NCBI GenBank assembly: GCA_913775005.1 | Contig: CAJYKY010000468.1 | Coordinates: 1 to 5,084 of the forward strand | Direction: 5' to 3' | DNA: 5,084 nucleotides | Origin: an uncultured Achromobacter sp. | GTDB taxonomy: Bacteria; Pseudomonadota; Gammaproteobacteria; Burkholderiales; Burkholderiaceae_B | Shown here: positions 1-5,084 of the stretch, one piece after another | How positions within the stretch are numbered: position 1 is the first letter of the stretch | Layout of the letters: the number at the start of each line of letters is the position of its first letter | The notes under the pieces: model-generated | What the model was told of the DNA's origin: nothing | The model's database searches: none | What the model saw: the letters and a program-made list of their open reading frames with translations, nothing else | Translations under genes and position numbers: made by a program

Positions 1-835
1 CATCACTGCGCGCCTGATCGGCCAGGAAATGAGCCGCCAGCTCGGCCAGCCGGTGGTCGTGGAAAACCGCGTCGGCGCGGGCGGCCGCATCGGTACGCAG
101 GCCGTGGTGCGCGCCGCTGCCGACGGCTACACCATCGGCTATGCACACGTGGGCACGCTGGTGCTGCACCGCTTCCTGTTCAAGCAGCAACTCTACGACC
201 TGGACAAGGACATCACCCCGATCGGGCTGGTGGCCGAGACGCCGAATGTCATCGTCGTGAACGCCGCATCGCCCTACCGCGACTTGAAAAGCTTTATCGA
301 TGCCAGCCGCGCGCAGCCTGATCGCCTGACCATGACGTCGGCCGACCCGGGCACGACCAGCGAGGTAGGCGTCAAGCTGTTCATTGCGCAGACCGGCGCC
401 GCCATCCGCCAGATTCCGTACAAGGCCACCGCTGCGCAGCTCTCTGACCTGTTGGGTGGCCACGTGGACGCCATGATGGAAAACCTGCCGCCGTTGATCG
501 GCAATCTGAAGGACGGGCGGCTGCGCGCACTGGCGGTCACGACCCGGTCGCGCGCGGCGTCCAATCCTGACGTGCCGACCGTTGCCGAACAGGGCTATCC
601 CAACTACGAGCAGTCGGCGTGGAGCGCGCTGATTGCACCGGCCGGCACGCCGCCGGCCGTCGTCGCGAAGTTGAATGCCGCGATGAACCAGGCGCTGCAA
701 TCCGAACCAGTGCAAAAGGAATTGCGCAGCCGGTCCCAAGAACCCCTGGGCGGCACGCCCCAGGATGTGCAAACCCAGATTCGCAAGGAGCTGCCCAAAT
801 GGGAAAACATCATCAAGGCCGCCACTCTGGACTGA
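1..835 (+). CDS. Bug/TctC-family periplasmic substrate-binding protein, 5' end missing
   Basis: This is the C-terminal 277 residues of a Bug (TctC, tripartite tricarboxylate transporter) extracytoplasmic solute receptor. The frame is open from base 2, so the ATG at 29 is internal. About 45-50 residues, including the expected signal peptide, lie upstream; the family is usually 320-330 residues. Visible hallmarks are PVVVENRVGAGG followed by AAADGYTI (the family's v-v-E-N-r-x-GAgG...DGYT), SADPGTTSEVGVKLF, the IPYKATAAQLSDLLGGHVD ligand-loop region, and the C-terminal GTPQDVQTQIRKELPKW. Bug proteins bind carboxylates, amino acids or nicotinate-like compounds in the periplasm. Many are orphans without adjacent TctA/TctB membrane genes, and none is visible here. 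It ends 31 bases before a deacylase gene, so it probably delivers that pathway's substrate. Family is very sure; ligand is unknown. Confidence 0.95.
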   Translation, partial: ITARLIGQEMSRQLGQPVVVENRVGAGGRIGTQAVVRAAADGYTIGYAHVGTLVLHRFLFKQQLYDLDKDITPIGLVAETPNVIVVNAASPYRDLKSFIDASRAQPDRLTMTSADPGTTSEVGVKLFIAQTGAAIRQIPYKATAAQLSDLLGGHVDAMMENLPPLIGNLKDGRLRALAVTTRSRAASNPDVPTVAEQGYPNYEQSAWSALIAPAGTPPAVVAKLNAAMNQALQSEPVQKELRSRSQEPLGGTPQDVQTQIRKELPKWENIIKAATLD

Positions 836-853
836 CCCCGCCGCATTGGCCCC

Positions 854-859
854 AAGGAG
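854..859 (+). promoter_or_regulatory. Shine-Dalgarno site that fixes the deacylase start
   Basis: AAGGAG lies seven bases before the ATG at 867, an optimal distance. This supports 867 as the start over the in-frame ATG at 765, which lies inside the Bug gene. A second ATG follows at once at 870; the first is the better spaced. Confidence 0.8.
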
Positions 860-866
860 CCGCCGC

Positions 867-1847
867 ATGATGCGCGTAAGCCGCGAGGATTTTTCCGTTG
901 CCGCCGCCACCAACAGCTCGGCGTACCGGCGCGTCACCATTCCCGTGCTGCGCATCGACGCGGGGCCGGGGCCGGCCGTCGCCTTGATGGCGGGCGTGCA
1001 TGGCGACGAATGGGAAGGTCAAGCCGCCATCCTGGACTTATGGCAACAACTGCCCGCGCTGCTTCAGCGCGGCACGGTCTATCTGCTGCCCGCCGTCAAC
1101 GCTGAAGCGTCGCTGGCGGGCACGCGCTTGTCGCCCAACGATGGCGGCAACCTGAACCGCGCGTTTCTAGGCGCGCCCGCACGGGGCTACACCGAAGGCG
1201 TTGCCGCCGCGCTGGAAGCGCGGCTGTTGCCCCGTATCGATGCCATGGTGGACGTGCACAGCGGCGGTGCGTCCCTGCGCTATCTGCCGTCGTCCGTCAT
1301 CACGCGCTATGCCGGCGACGCCTACGACGAACGGCTGCCTCGACTGGCGCGCGCCTTCGGCCTGCCGCAATGCATGTTCTTCCGAGGCAATGAAACAGGT
1401 TCGATGCCGGCCGCCGCCAGCCGTCATGGCGTGCTGCGCCTAAGCGCTGAAATCGGCGGCGGCAGGGAAACTCGCAGTGACCTGGTCGACGCCTGCCGCG
1501 ATGGCCTGCTCGCCTGCCTGAGTGAATTGGGCCTGCTCCCCGAACGGCCGCCCGCGAGTGCGCCGGAAGTCAGCATCCACGATCTGGACGCGCCTGACGC
1601 CACGCTGCGCGCAGCGGATGCCGGCGTCTTCGTGCCTTGCGTGGACTTGGGGCAAACGGTGTCGGCAGGCCAGGCCATTGGCCGCTTGATCGAACCCGCC
1701 ATGCCCGACAAACCCATCCGCGTCTTGCGCGCGCCCCAGGCAGGCGACGTGGTCTGCCTGCGCGCCATCGCGCGTAGCGAGCCGGGCGATTGCTTGATTC
1801 AAGTAGCGCCCGCCCTTCCCCTGGACTCTTTAGCCTCCCAATACTGA
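867..1847 (+). CDS. Zinc-dependent deacylase of the AstE/AspA (succinylglutamate desuccinylase/aspartoacylase) family
   Basis: This 326-residue protein is a complete member of the AstE/AspA branch of M14 metallohydrolases, which hydrolyse N-acyl amino acids or related amides in the cytoplasm. The zinc site is visible: H45 and E48 in GVHGDEWEG and H131 in VDVHSGG. NLNRAF (residues 95-100) matches the substrate-binding Asn/Arg motif of aspartoacylases. E195 in SAEIGGG is the expected catalytic glutamate. Residues about 250-315 form a beta-rich C-terminal domain with VDLGQTVSAGQAIGRL, a barrel-sandwich-like motif seen in DoeB/EutE-type members. No signal peptide is seen. The ATG at 867 is chosen for its AAGGAG; starting at 765 would add 34 residues of read-through from the upstream gene. 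It lies 31 bases after the Bug gene and 3 bases before the PLP enzyme gene. It could be a DoeB-like N-acetyl-diaminobutyrate deacetylase or act on another N-acyl amino acid; the sequence does not decide. Confidence 0.9.
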   Translation: MMRVSREDFSVAAATNSSAYRRVTIPVLRIDAGPGPAVALMAGVHGDEWEGQAAILDLWQQLPALLQRGTVYLLPAVNAEASLAGTRLSPNDGGNLNRAFLGAPARGYTEGVAAALEARLLPRIDAMVDVHSGGASLRYLPSSVITRYAGDAYDERLPRLARAFGLPQCMFFRGNETGSMPAAASRHGVLRLSAEIGGGRETRSDLVDACRDGLLACLSELGLLPERPPASAPEVSIHDLDAPDATLRAADAGVFVPCVDLGQTVSAGQAIGRLIEPAMPDKPIRVLRAPQAGDVVCLRAIARSEPGDCLIQVAPALPLDSLASQY

Positions 1848-1850
1848 CCC

Positions 1851-2948
1851 ATGCAGATGAACCCTGGATTGACCGGCCTGCGCTGTATCCGTTGCGCAAG
1901 CCTCTGGCCCCCTGGCGACTACCCCGAAGGCTGCCCGAGCTGCCTGTCCGCCGGGCATCCCGCCACGCTGGAATGCCGCTACGAAGCCGTTGGCGGTTCC
2001 GCCATGCCGCTGCCCGTGCTGAACCCCATCACGTTGGGCGAAGGCGGCACGCCGTGCCTGGCCGCGCCAGACCTGGCGCAAGCCGAAGGCGTGGGCCAAC
2101 TTTGGCTCAAATGCGAAAGCGCCAACCCCACGGGCAGCCACAAGGACCGGATGGCCGCCCAGCTGGTGTCGCGCGCGTATCTGGCGGGCGCGCGACGCGT
2201 GGCGGCGGCCTCCAGCGGCAACGCGGGCGTCTCGATTGCCGCCTATTGCGCAGCGGCCGGCCTGCAAGCCGATATCGCCATCACGCACCACTGCCCACCC
2301 TTGCAACGCCAAGCTATGGAACGCTTCGGCGCGTCCCTACGCGCGTTTGAAGACAGCCTGGCTCGCTGGCCTTATGTTGAAAACCTGTGCCGCAACGAAG
2401 GCGCATTTGCCGGCACCAACTACCTGAATCCGCCGGTGGGCACGCACCCTTACGGCGTCGAAGGCTACAAGCCCATCGCGCAGGAAATCCTGGATGCGGG
2501 CGCAATGCCCACGGACATCATCGTTCCGACCGCGCGTGGGGATTTGCTGTGGGGCATCTTCCTGGGCTGGCAGCATCTGCATGAAACCGGGCGCATTGCC
2601 CACATGCCGCGTCTGCACGCCATCGAACCGTATGCGCGGCTGTCGCAGGCCATCGCCACCGGCGATGCACGCGGCCAATGGGAAGCCGCAACCGAGCAGT
2701 ATTCAATCGCGGGCGGCACGTGCACGCTGCAATCGCTGGAGGCCTTGGCGCGCTCGGGCGGCTCCCCTGTCGAGGTTTCCGATGCGGCTGCCACGCAGGC
2801 GCAGCAACGCTTGCATCGCAGAGGGATCAGCGCAGAGCTGTCTTCGGCGGCGGCACTTGCTGCGGTGGCGCAGTTGCGCCACGCGGGGGTGCTGGATGCG
2901 GAATCGTCGGTGGTGTTGATGGTGACGTCAGACGGACGTCGCGGCTGA
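1851..2948 (+). CDS. PLP-dependent threonine synthase-like enzyme with N-terminal zinc ribbon
   Basis: This 365-residue fold-type II PLP enzyme (tryptophan synthase beta/threonine synthase superfamily) is expected to act in the cytoplasm on an amino acid. Residues 12-31 carry CIRC...CPSC (C12, C15, C28, C31), the zinc ribbon found at the start of many threonine synthases. GEGGTP (63-68) is the typical entry to the catalytic domain. K98 in NPTGSHKDR is the PLP Schiff-base lysine, and N124 in SSGNAG is the PLP O3' ligand. The phosphate loop aligns with VPTARGDLLWG (225-235), poorer in glycine than the usual VPTGNFGD type, and the end reads VTSDG rather than TGxGLK. These changes suggest a lyase or other activity rather than biosynthetic threonine synthase. 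Its start is 3 bases after the deacylase stop and has no clear Shine-Dalgarno, so translational coupling is likely; ATG 1857 is an alternative start. Superfamily is sure; reaction is unknown. Confidence 0.9.
   Translation: MQMNPGLTGLRCIRCASLWPPGDYPEGCPSCLSAGHPATLECRYEAVGGSAMPLPVLNPITLGEGGTPCLAAPDLAQAEGVGQLWLKCESANPTGSHKDRMAAQLVSRAYLAGARRVAAASSGNAGVSIAAYCAAAGLQADIAITHHCPPLQRQAMERFGASLRAFEDSLARWPYVENLCRNEGAFAGTNYLNPPVGTHPYGVEGYKPIAQEILDAGAMPTDIIVPTARGDLLWGIFLGWQHLHETGRIAHMPRLHAIEPYARLSQAIATGDARGQWEAATEQYSIAGGTCTLQSLEALARSGGSPVEVSDAAATQAQQRLHRRGISAELSSAAALAAVAQLRHAGVLDAESSVVLMVTSDGRRG
2924..2940. repeat. Paired palindrome GACGTC-N5-GACGTC at the end of the PLP gene
   Basis: Two copies of the self-complementary hexamer GACGTC (2924-2929 and 2935-2940) are separated by AGACG. 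They can pair with each other as a 6-bp stem with a 5-base loop. They lie in the last codons of the PLP enzyme gene (TSDGR). No T tract follows, so a role as an intrinsic terminator is doubtful; the codons alone could explain the pattern. Confidence 0.4.
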
Positions 2949-2950
2949 CC

Positions 2951-2964
2951 ACTGCGCAGGCAGT
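2951..2964. terminator. Weak hairpin between convergent genes
   Basis: ACTGC (2951-2955) and GCAGT (2960-2964) form a 5-bp stem around GCAG, within the 19 bases between the PLP gene stop (TGA 2946-2948) and the LysR gene stop (complement of 2968-2970). The position suits a shared bidirectional terminator, but the stem is short and neither strand has a following T run. It is listed as the only candidate in this gap. Confidence 0.2.
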
Positions 2965-2967
2965 CGT

Positions 2968-3876
2968 TCAAATGCCAAACTGCTCCACCAGCGGCGCCAG
3001 CGCGCCGCGCAGGCAAGTCGCCCAGAACTTGCCTGCCTCTGACAGCGGACGGCTGCCATGCATGATCATGTGGCATTCGAAATGCACCGGGGCGGCAAGC
3101 GGGCGATAAGCAAGGCCCGCCTTTTCCATGCCCAGCGCCGTCGCCGGGTTGGCGATACCCACGCCGTGCCCCGCCAGCGCCAACTGGCACACGGTGTTGG
3201 AATACGGTGTCTCGATCGCCACACGCAACGTAGCGCCGGCCTCGCGCAACAACGCATCCAGCCGCTTGCGAGATCCGTCTTCGGCGTTCAATGCAATGAC
3301 GTCGACGTCTGCCAGATGCGCAAAGTCTACGGACGCGAGGCGCGCCAGCGCGTGCGTCGATGCAAATACGGCCACGGCGCGCAGGCTCGCCAGCCGATGG
3401 CCACGCAGCCCTTCCAATTCGGATTCGTCCGCCACCAGCGCCAGATCCAGCTCGCCCGACACGACCATGTCGCGCAAGGTGTTGGAGTCTCGAATCTGCA
3501 AATACAACGGGGTGTCGGGGTACCGGTCGCGGAACCGCGAAATGGCATCGCTGACGATTGCGCCGCTGTAAGCGTGGATGCAGCCCACGCGCAGCCGGGG
3601 CTGCGCCGCGCCGCGGATCGCGCGAATTTTTCGCGACAGGCTTTCCAGGCCGACATTGAGCCGGCGGATTTCCTCGTACAGCAAGGTGGCCTCGGGCGTG
3701 CGCTGCATACGTTGGCGCACGCGTTCGAAAAGGCGCATTTCGATGCTGGCTTCCAACGCTGCCAGGGTGGCGCTGACGGTGGCGGGTGACACATCCAGCC
3801 GCCGGGCGGCCGCCGTCACGCTTTCCGTTTCATAAACGGTGCGAAAGGTCTCGACCTGTTTTAGCGTGAAGGTCAT
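2968..3876 (-). CDS. LysR-type transcriptional regulator
   Basis: This 302-residue protein has the normal length and layout of a LysR-family regulator. The N-terminal winged helix-turn-helix (about residues 5-62) shows VTAAARRLDVS followed by the recognition helix PATVSATLAALE, then RLFERVRQR. A linker helix leads to the effector-binding domain from about residue 93 (PRLRVGCIHAY...), with LALAGHGVGIANPATAL (232-248) in the usual GxGia position. Such proteins sense a small molecule, often a pathway substrate, and control nearby genes. It converges on the Bug-deacylase-PLP operon tail to tail and begins 18 bases after recO on the same strand, so it may be transcribed from era-recO or from a promoter inside recO. 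The ATG at 3876 lacks a clear Shine-Dalgarno but places the DNA-binding domain correctly. The effector cannot be read from the sequence. Confidence 0.93.
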   Translation of the reverse strand: MTFTLKQVETFRTVYETESVTAAARRLDVSPATVSATLAALEASIEMRLFERVRQRMQRTPEATLLYEEIRRLNVGLESLSRKIRAIRGAAQPRLRVGCIHAYSGAIVSDAISRFRDRYPDTPLYLQIRDSNTLRDMVVSGELDLALVADESELEGLRGHRLASLRAVAVFASTHALARLASVDFAHLADVDVIALNAEDGSRKRLDALLREAGATLRVAIETPYSNTVCQLALAGHGVGIANPATALGMEKAGLAYRPLAAPVHFECHMIMHGSRPLSEAGKFWATCLRGALAPLVEQFGI

Positions 3877-3894
3877 GAACGTGGCGGCCCGCGC

Positions 3895-4482
3895 TCAGAT
3901 GCGTTGCAGATCCATCAGCACACGCCGCGTGGACAGTGCGCGACCCGCCAGAATTTCGGACAGGCGCTCGCGCAGATCGCGCCGCAGCGCGGGCTCGATC
4001 ACGGGGTCGTCAAAATCAGGCGGCGCTTCGTCCACGCCATAACCGGTTTCGCGCAGCAAGGTCCATTCAAACCGGCGCAGCGCACCGGCGGCGCGCGTAC
4101 CGTTGGACAACTGCGACAAGGCCATGTCGTAAGCGTCGAACAGCAAAGGGTGGGCATCTTCGCGCGGCAAGAGCCGCAGCAGCAGCTCGTTCATGTACCA
4201 GGCCGACATCAGGGCGGTGCCCGTCAGGGGCCGGATACCGGCGATCTCGGCGCGCGTCAGGGTCTTGACCTCGCCATTGCCGGTCCAGGAGAGCAGCAAG
4301 GGCTGAAAGGCCGACAACACGGGACGCAAGACGGAATACGGGCGCTTGGCGCCCTTGGCGACCATGGCCACACAGCCATGATCGCGCGAGAAGGTCTGAA
4401 CAATAAGGGAAGTTTCACGCCACGCGGTGGCGTGCAACATAAACCCCGGGCGATCCTGGACGCGAGGCGCCCGTCTACTCAT
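3895..4482 (-). CDS. recO: DNA repair protein RecO, short form
   Basis: RecO mediates loading of RecA on SSB-coated DNA in the RecF pathway and anneals single strands. The 195 residues show the N-terminal OB fold (about 12-85: GFMLHATAWRETSLIVQTFS, VAKGAKRP, EVKTLTRAEI), then the helical domain (LMSAWYMNELLLRLLPRED, RRFEWTLLRETGYGVD) and the usual ending STRRVLMDLQ. The family is usually about 240 residues. Here the stretch after GYGVD, which in many RecO proteins holds a Cys-rich zinc region and the following helices, is replaced by a short DEAPPDFDDP linker. Both ends look intact, so this is an internal deletion in the lineage rather than a broken gene. The ATG at 4482 overlaps the era stop by 8 bases (coupled translation). 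A GTG at 4503 in frame would add seven residues, but the MSRR start fits better. Confidence 0.93.
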   Translation of the reverse strand: MSRRAPRVQDRPGFMLHATAWRETSLIVQTFSRDHGCVAMVAKGAKRPYSVLRPVLSAFQPLLLSWTGNGEVKTLTRAEIAGIRPLTGTALMSAWYMNELLLRLLPREDAHPLLFDAYDMALSQLSNGTRAAGALRRFEWTLLRETGYGVDEAPPDFDDPVIEPALRRDLRERLSEILAGRALSTRRVLMDLQRI

Positions 4483-5084
4483 AACCCAGATCGCGCAGCG
4501 CACTCTCGCGGTCAGACCAGCCCTTGCGCACCTTGATGTAAATCTCCAGGTGCACGGGCTTGTCCAGCAGCTTGGCGATGTCCTGCCGCGCCTCCGTGGC
4601 GATGCGCTTCATATGCATGCCGCCCGTACCCAACAGAATGGGCTTGTGGCTGTCGCGTTCGACCACCACGCAGGCGTTGATGCTGGCACCCTTGGCCGTT
4701 TCTTCCCATTGCTCGATGACGACGGTACAGCCGTAAGGCAGTTCGTCGCCCACCAGGCGGAAGATTTTTTCGCGCACCAGTTCGGCGGCGATGAACCGCA
4801 TGGGGCGGTCGGTCAGCGTGTCTTCTTCGAACATCGCCTCGCCTTCCGGCAGACGCGATGCGATTTCATCAAGCAACTGATCCAGCTGTTGATTCTTCGT
4901 AGCGCTGACAGGCACCACGGCGCCGAACGGATGCAGCGCCATGATCTTGGACACGAACGCGAAGAGGTCATCGCGGTTTTTCAGCGCATCGATCTTCGAC
5001 ACTACCAGGATCGTGCGCTCCGGGCTGGGCAGCAGCGGCAACAGTTTGGCGTCGCCTTCAGACCACTTGCCCGCTTCCACCACG
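4475..5084 (-). CDS. era: GTPase Era, N-terminal part outside the window
   Basis: Era is an essential Ras-like GTPase that binds the 3' end of 16S rRNA and helps 30S maturation. About 202 C-terminal residues are present; the P-loop and switch regions lie beyond base 5084. Visible are the G4 region VVSKIDALK, the G5 motif VPVSATK, the linker FEEDTLTDRPMRFIAAELVREKIF, and the C-terminal type II KH domain with the GTGG loop and HMKRIATEARQDIAKLL, ending WSDRESALRDLGYE. The G4 motif reads SKID, whereas the canonical form is NKxD. The gene runs straight into recO with an 8-base overlap, the conserved era-recO order, usually after rnc. The leading GTG at 5083 is an internal valine codon, not a start. 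Confidence 0.97.
   Translation of the reverse strand, partial: VVEAGKWSEGDAKLLPLLPSPERTILVVSKIDALKNRDDLFAFVSKIMALHPFGAVVPVSATKNQQLDQLLDEIASRLPEGEAMFEEDTLTDRPMRFIAAELVREKIFRLVGDELPYGCTVVIEQWEETAKGASINACVVVERDSHKPILLGTGGMHMKRIATEARQDIAKLLDKPVHLEIYIKVRKGWSDRESALRDLGYE

Noticed and set aside
765..866. Upstream in-frame ATG extending the deacylase by 34 residues
   Set aside because: It lies inside the Bug gene, its residues do not resemble the family, and AAGGAG at 854-859 clearly serves the ATG at 867.
1790..2350. Open frame of 186 codons on the + strand overlapping the deacylase end and the PLP gene start
   Set aside because: It is out of frame with both real genes and encodes an Arg/Pro-rich product, whereas the overlapping PLP frame has the zinc ribbon and lysine motifs.
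1851..2948. Calling the PLP gene thrC
   Set aside because: Key loop and C-terminal motifs differ from biosynthetic threonine synthase, and the neighbours are catabolic rather than hom/thrB.
2465..3190. Open frame of 241 codons on the - strand spanning the convergent junction
   Set aside because: It crosses the ends of two confident genes in a shadow frame, and its Arg/Ala/Cys-rich protein resembles nothing recognisable.
3058..3789. Long open frame of 243 codons on the + strand opposite the LysR gene
   Set aside because: It mirrors a clear LysR coding sequence and shows low-complexity Arg/Ala/Gln composition without motifs.
4483..4503. GTG start for recO at 4503
   Set aside because: It would add seven residues unlike RecO and extend the era overlap to 29 bases; the ATG at 4482 matches the familiar MSRR start.
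3904..4536. Long open frame of 210 codons on the + strand opposite recO
   Set aside because: It is antisense to a well-recognised recO, its Gln/Arg/Gly-rich composition is typical of GC-rich antisense frames, and it has no family motif.

Overview
The window is GC-rich and almost entirely coding: six genes, no gap longer than 31 bases. Gene content and protein style point to a betaproteobacterium of the Alcaligenaceae (Bordetella/Achromobacter type). The reasons are a Bug/TctC solute-binding protein placed beside small-molecule catabolism genes, and an era-recO pair whose RecO opens with MSRR-x-PRVQDRPGF. The genus is inferred from recognition, not from a search.

Positions 1-2948 (+ strand) hold a compact three-gene run. 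It contains the 3' part of a Bug-family periplasmic substrate-binding protein, a complete zinc-dependent M14-type deacylase of the AstE/AspA (succinylglutamate desuccinylase/aspartoacylase/DoeB) family, and a complete PLP enzyme of the threonine-synthase/dehydratase fold with an N-terminal four-cysteine zinc ribbon. Spacings of 31 and 3 bases suggest one operon. The simplest reading is a small uptake-and-catabolism module: Bug protein captures a carboxylated, possibly N-acylated, amino-acid-like compound; the deacylase removes the acyl group; the PLP enzyme eliminates or rearranges the freed amino acid. The substrate is unknown.

Positions 2968-3876 (- strand) encode a LysR-type regulator that converges on the operon, with stop codons 18 bases apart. 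It is the likely local regulator, but it does not share the usual divergent promoter.

Positions 3895-5084 (- strand) hold the housekeeping pair recO and era (3' part only). They overlap by 8 bases, and the LysR gene follows recO by 18 bases on the same strand. The window therefore spans a junction between a conserved core operon and an accessory metabolic module.

Points worth a second look: the deacylase plus zinc-ribbon PLP enzyme pairing, which recalls hydroxyectoine-type catabolic clusters without being one; the PLP enzyme's altered phosphate loop and C-terminus; a RecO that lacks the usual middle of its C-terminal domain; and an Era with SKID in place of NKxD. I saw no tRNA, rRNA, CRISPR, insertion sequence or phage element.
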